This document shows, piece by piece, positions 52,769 through 60,856 of a stretch of DNA of 64,000 nt. How positions within the stretch are numbered: the first letter of the stretch is position 1; each line of letters starts with the position of its first letter. The position numbers and the translations under genes are program-made. Below the pieces are notes generated by a model. It was not told the DNA's origin. It searched no databases and saw only the letters and a list, made by a program, of their open reading frames with translations. Source of the stretch: Gordonibacter massiliensis (ex Traore et al. 2017) (GTDB taxonomy: Bacteria; Actinomycetota; Coriobacteriia; Coriobacteriales; Eggerthellaceae); the NCBI GenBank assembly GCA_900170005.1, contig LT827128.1, forward strand, positions 3,096,168-3,160,167. Reading direction: 5' to 3'.

Positions 52769-53752
52769 CTAGGGGAGCCCCCCGGGCTCTGCCAGCAGTT
52801 TGAGGAAGCAGGCGAAGGCGCTGTCGCCGGGCGGGTCGAAGGTGCGGTGCAGCGCGTGCCAGCGCAGCCGCAGCCCGTCGGAGTCAGCCAAGGGGACGAG
52901 GGCCATGCGCTCTTCCAGCCGACGGGCGAAGGAGGCGTCGATTGCGAGGTCGTCCTCGGACAGCATATGCACGCCGTCGCCGTGGTCCATGAGGTAGAAC
53001 TCCTCCGGGCGGGCGCAGGGCAGCATTCTGACCGCAGGCCGGAAGCCCCGCCTTCGGCAGGCCGCGACGAACGTTTCCTTGAGAGGCTCGCACGACCTGT
53101 GCGCCAGCAGGAAGAACGCCTCGTGCCTGAACGAGGCCAAGCTCGCCTCCGTGCTGCCGGCGATCTCCTGCGGCACGCCGAGGACGAGCCGGTTGCCCGG
53201 ACGGGACACCGCCGTCGCGCGCACGCCCTCGGGCGGCTCGAAGAAAGAGCCGTCGCCGTTTTCCCGTCCGTCGTCCTGCCGCTCGTTCGAAACCTCTTCC
53301 ACCAGTTGCACGAACGACAGGTCGCAGAGCCCTTCCGCCACCGCTTCTCCCGGTGTTTTACCCGATCGCGGCACCACGTACTCCACGATGGTCCGCGGGT
53401 GCGCGCGCATCGTCCCGTTCGCCGCGGCCACGAGGCGGACGAGCAGCGGCCCGAGCGCGGGCGTGTCGTGTATGCGGATGCGCTCGGGCGACGCGCGGCG
53501 CAGCTCGGCCAGGTCGTCCTGCATGCCGGTGTAGAGGTCGCCCATGCTCAGTGCCGCCTGGAACACCGTGTCGCCGGCCGGCGTCAGCCTCACGGGCAGA
53601 ACGCCGGCCACCAGCTCGGCGTTCAACTCCTTCTCCAGCGCGGCGATGTGGCGGCTCAACGTTGGTTGGGAAAGGTTGAGCGCCTTGGCTGCGGCCGAGT
53701 AGCTGCCCTGCATCACGATCTCGGCGAACTCGCGGAAAACGCCGATGTCCAT
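52769..53752 (-). CDS. LysR-family transcriptional regulator
   Basis: 327 residues. The N-terminal helix-turn-helix is clear (FREFAEIVMQGSYSAAAKAL, LSQPTLSRHIAALEKELNAE), followed by an effector domain. The start follows ACAGGAGAGGG. A palindrome TGTAAC-N6-GTTACA (53762-53779) lies directly upstream and fits a LysR autoregulatory site. Divergent from the XRE regulator and flavoprotein genes, which are its likely targets. Confidence 0.92.
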   Translation of the reverse strand: MDIGVFREFAEIVMQGSYSAAAKALNLSQPTLSRHIAALEKELNAELVAGVLPVRLTPAGDTVFQAALSMGDLYTGMQDDLAELRRASPERIRIHDTPALGPLLVRLVAAANGTMRAHPRTIVEYVVPRSGKTPGEAVAEGLCDLSFVQLVEEVSNERQDDGRENGDGSFFEPPEGVRATAVSRPGNRLVLGVPQEIAGSTEASLASFRHEAFFLLAHRSCEPLKETFVAACRRRGFRPAVRMLPCARPEEFYLMDHGDGVHMLSEDDLAIDASFARRLEERMALVPLADSDGLRLRWHALHRTFDPPGDSAFACFLKLLAEPGGLP

Positions 53753-53761
53753 ACCCTCTCC

Positions 53762-53779
53762 TGTAACTCATGGGTTACA
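53762..53779. promoter_or_regulatory. LysR-type operator candidate
   Basis: TGTAACTCATGGGTTACA, arms of 6 bp with a near-symmetric centre, 10 bp upstream of the lysR start codon and in the divergent region before the XRE gene. Confidence 0.5.
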
Positions 53780-53877
53780 TCAACTTCTCGGAAACATCCT
53801 ATCACCAATTGCCGCTTATACCGGGTCAACTTATAGCGGGGCATGGTGAATTATGGATGAAAACGGGAGGGAACCGT

Positions 53878-54111
53878 ATGGGCAACTACGATATTCGAAG
53901 CAAAATCGGTCTGCGCATCAAGGAACTGCGCGCGGAGCGCGATGTCAGCCAAGAGGATTTCGCCAACTTCATCGGCATGTCGCGTTCGTATTTCGGGGAG
54001 ATAGAGACCGGCAAGCGCAACGTGGCGGTGATCAACCTCGAGAAGATCGTGAAGGGCCTCGGCGTGACGTTCGAGGAGTTCTTCGACTCCGACCTGTTCT
54101 CCGGCGAGTAG
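53878..54111 (+). CDS. Small XRE-family DNA-binding protein
   Basis: 77 residues, essentially a single Cro/C1 helix-turn-helix: IKELRAERDVSQEDFANFIG, recognition helix SRSYFGEIETGKRNV, then a stabilising C-terminal helix. Start 53878 follows GGGAGGGA. A weak promoter (TTGCCG at 53809, TATAGC at 53832) may serve it. The flavoprotein gene follows 269 bp downstream with its own TATACT hexamer (54290), so co-transcription is not certain. Confidence 0.88.
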   Translation: MGNYDIRSKIGLRIKELRAERDVSQEDFANFIGMSRSYFGEIETGKRNVAVINLEKIVKGLGVTFEEFFDSDLFSGE

Positions 54112-54380
54112 CCGCAGCCTTCGAGGCGCGCCGTGACGCGCGGCTTTCACGCGGCCTTCTTCGGTCCGTGTCGCTTGACCGGCGCTTATGCATAATCCGC
54201 ATGGCCTCTTTCGCATCGATGCGGGCATCGGCGTTTTCCCGTACGGCCCTATCCGATACTTGCATTTCATCTATGCAGGTCAGCACCCGTATACTGCATC
54301 TCGCAGACTCCTTTTGCGGAGCACGCGACGCGCTTCAAGGGGAGTCGCTTCGAAGGGCAAAACGGAGGAAGGGGAGCAGT

Positions 54381-56165
54381 ATGGTGCAGGAAAAGGGCGT
54401 TTCACGTCGAGATTTCTTCAAGGGGGCCGGCGTCGCCGCGGCGGGCGCGGCCATGGCCACGGCGGGCTTGGGCTTGGCTGGATGCAGCGGCGGTTCGGGG
54501 GCCGCGGCGTCGTCCGGCGAGACGTGGGACAAAGAGGCCGAGGTGGTCGTCGTCGGCTTCGGCGGCGCGGGTGCGTGCGCGGCCATCGCGGCGGCCGACG
54601 CGGGAGCCAAGGTGCTCGTGCTGGAGAAGAACGCCGAGGACAAGCACCTGTCCAACACGGTCATGTCGGGTGGCATCTTCCACTCGCCGGACCCGGACGG
54701 CGACAAGGCTGCGCTGAAGGAGTACCTGCTGGCCATGTTCAGCGGCGAAGACCTGCCCACCAAGGCCGAAGGCGAGCAGTCGCCTCTGTTCGTGGACGGC
54801 ATCGTGGAGAAGTTCGCCGAGTACGAGCCGAAGAACGTCGAGTTCATGCAGAGCCTGGACCCCGACTTCAAGGTCATCGAGCGCGGCGGCGCGGCGTTCC
54901 CCACGTTCCCGGGCGCCGAGAAGAGCGGCTACAAGAGCTACAACTCCACGTACACGAAGTCGGCCACCGGCCCCGACTATCCCACGCTCGACCTGCCCAA
55001 GGAGGACACGGCCGCCGGCCTCGCGTTCTTCAACTGCCTGAAGACGGGCATCGCCGACCGCGCCGACAAGATCGAGGTCGCCTACGAGACGCCGGGCAAG
55101 AGCCTGATCGTGGACGACGAGGGCGCCGTTATCGGCGTGGTGGCCACGGAGGGCGGCAAGGACGTGCGCGTCAAGGCCAGCAAGGGTGTCATCCTCACCA
55201 CCGGCGGCTACGAGTACAACGAGGAGATGCGCCGCGCCTTCCTAGAGGGCCAGGGCATCACGGGTTGGGCGTTCTACGGCACGCTGTCCAACGAGGGCGA
55301 CGGCATCCGCATGGGTTGCGAGGTGGGCGCGCAGCTGGCGAAGGTGGGCAAGGCCGCGTCGCGCCTCATCTGGTCCTGCCCGGACGTGCAGGTGGGCCCC
55401 ATGAACGTGGGCTCCATCACCGACTCCGTGGGCGGCGCCGGCACCGTGGTGGTGAACGCCGAAGGCAAGCGCTTCATGGACGAGACGCTCATCACGAAGG
55501 ACCCGAGCCGCTACTTCTCGTACAAGAACGCCGTCCACATGGACATCATCGATTTGGAGTACCCGAACGACCCGGCCTACATGATCATCGACGAGACGAA
55601 GCGCAAGCAGGGACCGCTGGTGAACACCACGCTTTCCACCTGCGGATTCGGCATCATCGACTGGGACAAGGACAACCAGAACGCCATCGACAACGGCTGG
55701 CTCATCAAGGCCGACACCATCGAGGAGCTGGCGCAGAAGATCCGCGACTCGCACGACCTGAACAAGGGCCGCATGGACCCGGCCGTGCTGGCGGCCACCA
55801 TGGAGCAGTACCAGAAGATGGTGGACACCGGCGTGGACGAGGAGTTCGGCCGCGTGAGCGCCATCAAGAACTCGCTCACCGGCGAGGTCACCGACCCCGG
55901 CTTCCAGGCCATCAGCACGCCGCCGTTCTACGCCATGCCGCTCGTGGCGGGCGGCCCGAACACGAAGGGCGGCCTGCAGGCCGACGGCGAGCGCCACGTC
56001 ATCGACTGGAACAACGAGCCCATCCCGCGCCTGTACACGGCCGGCGAGATCTCCTCGTGCTTCAAGTTCGTGTACCAGGGCGGCGGCAACGTGACCGAGT
56101 GCATCGTGTGCGGCCGCATCGCCGGCGAGAACGCGGCGGCCGAAACGGCTTGGGACGCCAAATAG
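54381..56165 (+). CDS. Tat-exported FAD-dependent reductase (fumarate reductase/urocanate reductase/Cgr2-like flavoprotein)
   Basis: 594 residues. Twin-arginine leader (SRRDFFKGAG) with a lipobox-like LAGC, a Ser/Ala linker, then the FAD_binding_2 domain with the dinucleotide motif VVVVGFGGAGACAAI and a C-terminal GEISSCFKFVYQGGG segment where the FAD ribityl site closes. No heme or FMN domain is fused, so electrons must come from a partner. The hexaheme cytochrome 310 bp downstream is the natural candidate, as in the Cgr1/Cgr2 pair of Eggerthella lenta. The acceptor molecule (enoate, acrylate or drug-like lactone) cannot be deduced. Start follows GGAGGAAGGGG. Codon use is like the neighbours. 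Confidence 0.88.
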   Translation: MVQEKGVSRRDFFKGAGVAAAGAAMATAGLGLAGCSGGSGAAASSGETWDKEAEVVVVGFGGAGACAAIAAADAGAKVLVLEKNAEDKHLSNTVMSGGIFHSPDPDGDKAALKEYLLAMFSGEDLPTKAEGEQSPLFVDGIVEKFAEYEPKNVEFMQSLDPDFKVIERGGAAFPTFPGAEKSGYKSYNSTYTKSATGPDYPTLDLPKEDTAAGLAFFNCLKTGIADRADKIEVAYETPGKSLIVDDEGAVIGVVATEGGKDVRVKASKGVILTTGGYEYNEEMRRAFLEGQGITGWAFYGTLSNEGDGIRMGCEVGAQLAKVGKAASRLIWSCPDVQVGPMNVGSITDSVGGAGTVVVNAEGKRFMDETLITKDPSRYFSYKNAVHMDIIDLEYPNDPAYMIIDETKRKQGPLVNTTLSTCGFGIIDWDKDNQNAIDNGWLIKADTIEELAQKIRDSHDLNKGRMDPAVLAATMEQYQKMVDTGVDEEFGRVSAIKNSLTGEVTDPGFQAISTPPFYAMPLVAGGPNTKGGLQADGERHVIDWNNEPIPRLYTAGEISSCFKFVYQGGGNVTECIVCGRIAGENAAAETAWDAK

Positions 56166-56475
56166 CCTGAGCGACGCGCCCTAAGGGGTCGGGCGTCTTT
56201 AGGGGCAAACGACGGAGGGCGGCCGGCGTGCAAGCGCCGGACCCGCCGCCCTTCGCGTCCCGAATGTCTCCAAGAGGGATTGCCTTTCTTGAGGGCATGA
56301 ACAGGGAATATGCGATGGGCTTGCGAAGTCGTTCGCCTCGCCGCCCGTCCGGCGCTGCGCGCACCCAAAGGGACAGGCTCTTGCGGGGGCGTCGAAATCG
56401 GATCCATGCCACCGGCGGGGATACCCTCCCTCCCCATTCCCCGCCGTGTGGCTGGCTCATCAAAGGGGATATGCC
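56166..56475. other. Region between flavoprotein and cytochrome genes
   Basis: 310 bp with two hairpins: a terminator-like stem at 56173-56197 and a GC-rich stem GGGCGGC to GCCGCCC with inner CCGGCG/CGCCGG (about 56215-56252). The remaining 220 bp show nothing recognisable. The hairpins suggest that the cytochrome gene can be expressed at a different level from the flavoprotein. Confidence 0.5.
56173..56200 (+). terminator. Terminator-like hairpin after flavoprotein gene
   Basis: GACGCGCCC pairs with GGGCGTC (one bulged base) around a loop of about nine bases and is followed by TTT. Confidence 0.5.
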
Positions 56476-57081
56476 ATGAAAAACATGAAGGCCGGCATCG
56501 CGTCGGCCGTGTGCGCGGTCTGCTTGCTGGCGGCCGTTGCGGCCGGGGCGGGCTGCGCGCCGAAAGCGCACGAAGGCCCGCTGGCGAAGGACGCCTCCAT
56601 CACGGTCGACTTCGCGTGGACGGCCGACGCCGACTGCGCGACCTGCCATGCGACGGAGGACGATTCGCTCGAAGGGATTCCCTGCTACGGAGCGTTGTCC
56701 GCCAAGGGAGGAAACGCGTGCGCGACCTGCCACACCGACGAAACCGGCCTGAAGAAAGCCCACGAAGGGGCAACGCCCGATTTGGCGAAGGAGCGCGCGA
56801 CGAAGTTGCGCGACACCACCATCGACGAGGAAGCCTGCTTCACCTGCCACGGCAGCTACGAAGAGCTGGCCGCGAAAACCGCGGACGTCACCGTGCTGAC
56901 CGATGCTCAGGGCACCGTCGTCAACCCGCATGCCCGCCCGGCGGGCGAAGGGCACGCCGACCAGACGTGCGCCGACTGCCACGCGCTGCACTCCGGCGAA
57001 CCCGCGCAGGAAACGGCGCCCGAGTTCTGCATCAGCTGCCACCACACGAACGACTACCAGTGCCACACCTGCCATCAATGA
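56476..57081 (+). CDS. Hexaheme c-type cytochrome lipoprotein
   Basis: 201 residues. Signal peptide with lipobox-like GAGC (Cys27), then six CxxCH heme sites: CATCH (54-58), CATCH (82-86), CFTCH (121-125), CADCH (165-169), CISCH (185-189) and CHTCH (196-200). Extra histidines between them can serve as distal ligands. The layout resembles cytochrome c3/Cgr1-type electron carriers at the outer face of the membrane. It very probably feeds electrons to the Tat flavoprotein encoded just upstream. Start 56476 follows AAAGGGGAT. Confidence 0.9.
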   Translation: MKNMKAGIASAVCAVCLLAAVAAGAGCAPKAHEGPLAKDASITVDFAWTADADCATCHATEDDSLEGIPCYGALSAKGGNACATCHTDETGLKKAHEGATPDLAKERATKLRDTTIDEEACFTCHGSYEELAAKTADVTVLTDAQGTVVNPHARPAGEGHADQTCADCHALHSGEPAQETAPEFCISCHHTNDYQCHTCHQ

Positions 57082-57176
57082 CGGCGCAGCGCGCCTTCGC
57101 GTAACGGATTCATGACCGTTTCGTAAAATGTTAGCAAAGTAATATCATTTAAAGGTATCATGGGATGCAAGAACTT

Positions 57177-57204
57177 GCCGGCTGCGATCTCCATCGCAGC
57201 CGGC
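57177..57204 (+). promoter_or_regulatory. Perfect 12-bp hairpin in the glutathione peroxidase leader
   Basis: GCCGGCTGCGAT (57177-57188) and ATCGCAGCCGGC (57193-57204) with a CTCC loop, 24 bp before the start codon and just upstream of GAAAGAAGGAT. A TATCAT hexamer (57156-57161) may be the -10, which would put the hairpin near the mRNA 5' end, where it could protect the message. Confidence 0.5.
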
Positions 57205-57227
57205 CTCACCGTCGAAAGAAGGATCCC

Positions 57228-57782
57228 ATGGCCGAGAGCATCTACGATTTCACCGTTAAAGACCAGCAGGGCAACGACGTTTCACTCGCCGACTACCGCG
57301 GCCGCGTGCTGCTCATCGTGAACACCGCCACCGAATGCGGTTTCACGCCCACGTACGCCCAGCTCGAGGAGCTGTACCGTGCGCTGCACGAACGCGGTTT
57401 CGACATTCTCGATTTCCCGTGCGATCAGTTCGGCCACCAGGCGCCGGGCACGAACGAGGAGATCGCCGCCTTCTGCACGTCGCGTTTCGGCGTGACGTTC
57501 CCCCAATTCGCCAAGATCGAGGTGAGCGGCGAAGGCGCCGATCCGCTGTTCGTCTACCTCGAGCAGCAGCAGGGCTTCAAGGGCTTCGACGAGGGGCATG
57601 AGCTTGCGCCGATCCTCGAGGACATGCTGTCCAAGGAAGATCCCGACTACGCCTCCAACCCGTCCGTCAAATGGAACTTCACGAAGTTCCTCGTCGACCG
57701 CGACGGCAACGTCGTCCGCCGGTTCGAGCCCACCGCATCCGTCCCCGACGTCGTGGCCCTCGCTGTGGAGGAGCTGCTGTAA
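57228..57782 (+). CDS. Glutathione peroxidase-family thiol peroxidase
   Basis: 184 residues. Thioredoxin fold with the peroxidatic cysteine in NTATECGFTPTY, the FPCDQFGHQAPGT motif and the catalytic Trp/Asn pair in VKWNFTKFLVD. Cysteine replaces selenocysteine, and such bacterial members normally use thioredoxin rather than glutathione. It detoxifies hydrogen and lipid peroxides in the cytoplasm. Start 57228 follows GAAAGAAGGA. It stands alone. Confidence 0.93.
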   Translation: MAESIYDFTVKDQQGNDVSLADYRGRVLLIVNTATECGFTPTYAQLEELYRALHERGFDILDFPCDQFGHQAPGTNEEIAAFCTSRFGVTFPQFAKIEVSGEGADPLFVYLEQQQGFKGFDEGHELAPILEDMLSKEDPDYASNPSVKWNFTKFLVDRDGNVVRRFEPTASVPDVVALAVEELL

Positions 57783-58197
57783 GGAGCGCTTCGCGCTCGT
57801 CTTTCCTCGGCCCGAATACGCCTGTGCACCGTGTTCGGGCCGCTCCAGCAAGATGCAACCTTCGCGGCCCTTTTCTTCGGCCCCGCCATCGCGGAGTACG
57901 ACGGAGGGGAACCCGGTAGGGCCGCTGATTGATCCCCTTTCTCCTTCCCGTGCTTCTTGATTGTTTCACGTAAAACATCCGTTCGTTTTTCTCCTAAAAG
58001 CTTCTTCGCGACCTTGCCGAAACCTTGCATGAAGCTTGCGCGGGCCTTGCCGAAACCTTGCCAAGATCTTGCGGGAATCCAACGAAAATAAGCATTTGAA
58101 CTGGGAAAATAGTTCACTAACGCATCGGCCGGACAGGTATAATGGAAGATGCGGTGCTTCGCTTGCCGGGCGGTATCCCCGAAAGGGGGTGTTTGCG
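57783..58197. other. Intergenic region before the small toxin-like gene
   Basis: 415 bp. CCTTGCCGAAACCTTGC occurs twice (58012-58028 and 58045-58061), 33 bp apart. A TATAAT at 58138-58143 is the likely -10 of the small gene at 58198; the best -35 is TTCACT with a long 19-bp spacer. No larger gene is supported. Confidence 0.55.
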
Positions 58198-58281
58198 ATG
58201 GATGCACAAACGGTCGTTGCCTTGTGCGCGTTGCTGTCTGTTGTCATCGGAATCGTCGGATTGACCGACCGGAGAAAGTGA
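58198..58281 (+). CDS. 27-residue holin-like/TxpA-type toxin candidate
   Basis: Starts MDAQTVVALCALLSVVIGIV and ends GLTDRRK: one hydrophobic helix and a short charged tail, the pattern of the small holin-like type I toxins (TxpA/BrnT group). The ribosome binding site is GAAAGGGGGTG and a TATAAT lies 55 bp upstream. Directly after the stop is a hairpin whose T-run is on the opposite strand (58298-58333), and a weak opposite-strand promoter lies beyond it. This is the txpA/ratA arrangement, with an antisense RNA overlapping the toxin mRNA 3' end. Too short for similarity to be decisive, but architecture supports the call. Confidence 0.6.
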   Translation: MDAQTVVALCALLSVVIGIVGLTDRRK

Positions 58282-58295
58282 ACGGTGTTGTGAAA

Positions 58296-58372
58296 AGAAA
58301 AAACCGGGTCTCCGACCAAGAGCAACCCGGTTTAGCCTAACATGATGCCGCCCGGTATGCCGGGGCATCGCT
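58296..58372 (-). ncRNA. Candidate antisense antitoxin RNA (RatA-like position)
   Basis: On the minus strand, TTTCAC and TAAACT (58407-58402 and 58384-58379, 17-bp spacer) would start an RNA near 58372. It would include the GATGCC/GGCATC hairpin (58344-58369) and end at the strong terminator AAACCGGGT/ACCCGGTTT (58333-58301), followed by six T on that strand. The RNA would pair with the 3' untranslated part of the toxin mRNA. The -35 is weak. Confidence 0.45.
58298..58333 (-). terminator. Minus-strand terminator next to toxin stop codon
   Basis: Stem AAACCGGGT (58301-58309) with ACCCGGTTT (58325-58333). Read on the minus strand it is followed by TTTTTTCTTTTC, so it is strong in that direction although no minus-strand gene precedes it. 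Confidence 0.7.
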
Positions 58373-58677
58373 TCCTGTAGTTTAGCACGCCCGTGCGGCC
58401 AGTGAAAGGCCGACGAAGGGAATTCGCAGAAGTGGCGTTTTCCCTGCGGGGGTCGTTCGCAGAATGGACGCGCCCCGCAGAAATTCAACCTGTTCGTTCA
58501 TGGGAGGGACGCACTGCAGAAAGCCCCGTTCGTGACGCAGCGCCCCGCTCGAACCCGGCTTGGGCAGCCGTCTCGTTATGCAATCGAAAGGCGACACGCG
58601 TCGCTGAATCTGTCATCATCGGTTGGTGGATCGACGCCCGAGAGCGGCTTACCATGGACGCAAGGAGTATGAAAAAC

Positions 58678-59100
58678 ATGATCGGTTCGAACATTCAGAG
58701 CAGGCGCAAGATGATCGGGCTCACGCAGGAGCAGCTGGCCGAGCGTCTGGGCGTGTCGCGGCAGACCGTGACGAAGTGGGAGACGGACGAGTCGACGCCC
58801 GACCTGGCGAACGCGGGCGCGCTGGCAGAGGCGCTCGACGTGTCGCTCGACGCGCTCGTGGGCTACGACCCGCAGGGCACGGTGCTGCCCATGCCGCCGC
58901 GCGGCAAGCACCTGTTCGGCACCGTCACGGTGGGCGAGCGCGGGCAGATCGTCATTCCCAAGCAGGCGCGCGAGCTGTTCGGTATCGAGGCCGGCGACGC
59001 GTTGCTCGTGCTGGGCGACGAGGAGCAGGGCCTCGCCATCTTGAAAGCCGACGAGTTCATGGACCGCGTGTCGATGCTCCGCAGCATGGTCGATCGATAG
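58678..59100 (+). CDS. XRE regulator fused to an AbrB-type domain
   Basis: About 140 residues. N-terminal Cro/C1 helix-turn-helix (IQSRRKMIGLTQEQLAERLG, SRQTVTKWETDESTPDLA) followed by a SpoVT/AbrB swapped-hairpin domain (GTVTVGERGQIVIPKQARELF). Both are DNA-binding folds, so the protein may bind two kinds of site or use the AbrB part to dimerise. Start 58678 gives the usual N-terminus and sits 10 bp after AAGGAG; ATGs at 58654 and 58669 are possible. The alpha/beta hydrolase follows 90 bp downstream on the same strand and is probably in the same operon. Confidence 0.85.
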   Translation: MIGSNIQSRRKMIGLTQEQLAERLGVSRQTVTKWETDESTPDLANAGALAEALDVSLDALVGYDPQGTVLPMPPRGKHLFGTVTVGERGQIVIPKQARELFGIEAGDALLVLGDEEQGLAILKADEFMDRVSMLRSMVDR

Positions 59101-59190
59101 CGCGTGCCGCCCGTGCGGCGCGGGCGGAACGGGGCGGGTATGGAAGCGGATGGAAACCGCGCGCGGGCGCCGCGGGCAAGGAGGGCCGTC

Positions 59191-60354
59191 ATGATCGCAG
59201 CAATCGTCGTGGGGATCCTCGCGGTATGCGGGGCAATCGCCTTAGCTGTGTACGTGGACGGCAATCGCCACGGCGAGGAGCGCGACCTTGCGAGGGCGTA
59301 TGCGGCCGGTTTCGTGGAGAAGCGGGCGACGGTCGAAGTCGCTCTTGGCGGCGAATCGGCATCTGGGGTCGGGACGGAGGGCGACGCGGAGGCGGCACCC
59401 GATGGCAGAGCGACGTCGGGCGAAACGTCCCCAGCCGCCGAGGGGAACGCCCACAGCGCCGCGGCCGTCGTCAACTACGCCGAGGGCCCCGACAACGGTC
59501 CGGCGCTCGTGCTCGTGCACGGCCAGGGCATGCAGTGGGAGGACTACGCGCGCGTGCTGCCCGATCTCGCGCAGCGCTACCACGTGTTCGCCGTCGATTG
59601 CTTCGGCCACGGCGAATCGAGCCACGACCCCGCACTCTATTCGTGCCGGGCCATCGGCGAGGCGATCAAGGCGTTCGCCGCGCAGGAAATCGGCGGTCCG
59701 TACCTCGTCACCGGGCATTCGTCGGGCGGCATCGTCGCCGCATGGCTGGCCGCCAACGACGCCGAGCACGTGACAGGATGCGTGTTGGAGGATCCGCCCT
59801 TCTTCCGCGTCACGCCATCCGAGATGCGGCAGGAGCCCGGCTGCTTCGTGTGGAAGGACGGCTTCGAGGTGACGCATGCGTTCCTCCAGCAGAGCGAGGT
59901 CGCCGATCCGGCCGTCTACTACGCGCAGCACAGTTACCTGTTCGGCCTGTTCGGCGGCCTGCAGCCCAAGATCGCGGAATGGACGGCACAGGAGCGCGCG
60001 GCGAATCCCGACACGCACCTCACGTTGGCGTGGGTGCCGCACGATTGGGTGCGCGGCCTGTACTTCTACGACGATTTCGACGTGCGGTTCAGCGAGACGT
60101 TCTACGATGGCACGTGGTTCGACGGGGTCGACCAGGCCGACGTGCTGGGTCGCATCGCGTGCCCCACGGTGTACTTGAAAGCGCAGACGAACTACGGCGA
60201 AGACGGCATCCTGTTCGCCGCCAACTCCGACGAGGACGCGGCCCGCGTGCAGCAGCTCGTGGCAAACTGCGAAACCGTTGTCGTCAAATCGGGCCACGAC
60301 ATCCACTACGAGCACGCGCAAACGTTCGCGGATGCCATCGACCGGACGGCGTAG
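59191..60354 (+). CDS. Membrane-anchored alpha/beta hydrolase
   Basis: 387 residues. One N-terminal membrane span (MIAAIVVGILAVCGAIALAV), an Ala/Gly/Glu-rich linker, then an alpha/beta hydrolase fold: oxyanion region VLVHGQGM, nucleophile elbow GHSSGG (Ser177), and the C-terminal histidine in KSGHDIHYEH. The catalytic domain would lie outside the membrane. The substrate is unknown; carboxylester or lactone hydrolysis is typical. Start 59191 is chosen for AAGGAGGG at 6 bp; an ATG at 59140 would add 17 basic residues. Confidence 0.85.
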   Translation: MIAAIVVGILAVCGAIALAVYVDGNRHGEERDLARAYAAGFVEKRATVEVALGGESASGVGTEGDAEAAPDGRATSGETSPAAEGNAHSAAAVVNYAEGPDNGPALVLVHGQGMQWEDYARVLPDLAQRYHVFAVDCFGHGESSHDPALYSCRAIGEAIKAFAAQEIGGPYLVTGHSSGGIVAAWLAANDAEHVTGCVLEDPPFFRVTPSEMRQEPGCFVWKDGFEVTHAFLQQSEVADPAVYYAQHSYLFGLFGGLQPKIAEWTAQERAANPDTHLTLAWVPHDWVRGLYFYDDFDVRFSETFYDGTWFDGVDQADVLGRIACPTVYLKAQTNYGEDGILFAANSDEDAARVQQLVANCETVVVKSGHDIHYEHAQTFADAIDRTA

Positions 60355-60394
60355 CGCAGCGGCGCGCCGGTTTTCGCGTCGGCAGCGAGCAGCG

Positions 60395-60856
60395 TCAATC
60401 CAAGGCGAGCAGCGCCGCCGCCACGGCGTCGACGTCGAGCAGCGGGAGCGGGCCTGCGGGAAGGGCCTTCCCGCGCACGATCTCCAAATCCACGTGCTCG
60501 ACCTCGTTCAGGTCGACGACGAAGGGCGCGCCGCCGAAGCGCAGCCCGAACACGCACCCGCTGCCCTCCACCAGCACCACATGTCCCGGCGCTCCGCCCT
60601 CCGCCAGGCCGTCCTCGCTTGCGTCGATGATGGGGGCAATGGTGTTGCCCTGGGTCAGCACGCCGCAGTACGTGTCGGGCAGCAGCGCCAGCGGCTGCAC
60701 CCTGCTTGCCGGGACCACTTCCACGATGGACGAGAACGCAACGGCCAGGTTGCCGGTGGAGGTGGGAACGACGAGCGCGTTGTTTCGTTCGGGGCCGTGG
60801 TAGCTGGCTCCGATGAGCCGTTCGATCCAGCCAAGGCGCTGTTCGCGGTCACGCAT
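60395..60856 (-). CDS. CheW-like coupling protein
   Basis: 153 residues, made of a single CheW/SH3-like domain: LVVPTSTGNLAVAFSSIVEVVP at the front, CGVLTQGNTIAPIID in the middle and VVDLNEVEHV near the end. CheW normally links receptors to CheA. Its ATG overlaps the end of the CheA-like gene by 8 bp, and it is the last gene of the operon, which reads leftwards. The segment is divergent from canonical CheW, in keeping with its unusual partner. Confidence 0.8.
   Translation of the reverse strand: MRDREQRLGWIERLIGASYHGPERNNALVVPTSTGNLAVAFSSIVEVVPASRVQPLALLPDTYCGVLTQGNTIAPIIDASEDGLAEGGAPGHVVLVEGSGCVFGLRFGGAPFVVDLNEVEHVDLEIVRGKALPAGPLPLLDVDAVAAALLALD

Larger units (their letters stand above)
58282..58677. 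other. Region between toxin-like gene and XRE/AbrB regulator
   Basis: 396 bp. The first 130 bp carry the candidate antisense RNA with its two hairpins and promoter. From about 58410 to 58660 nothing is recognised. Confidence 0.5.

Noticed and set aside
58012-58061. Two copies of a 17-bp sequence, 33 bp apart, considered as CRISPR or iterons
   Set aside because: Only two copies, no further spacers, no cas or replication genes nearby.
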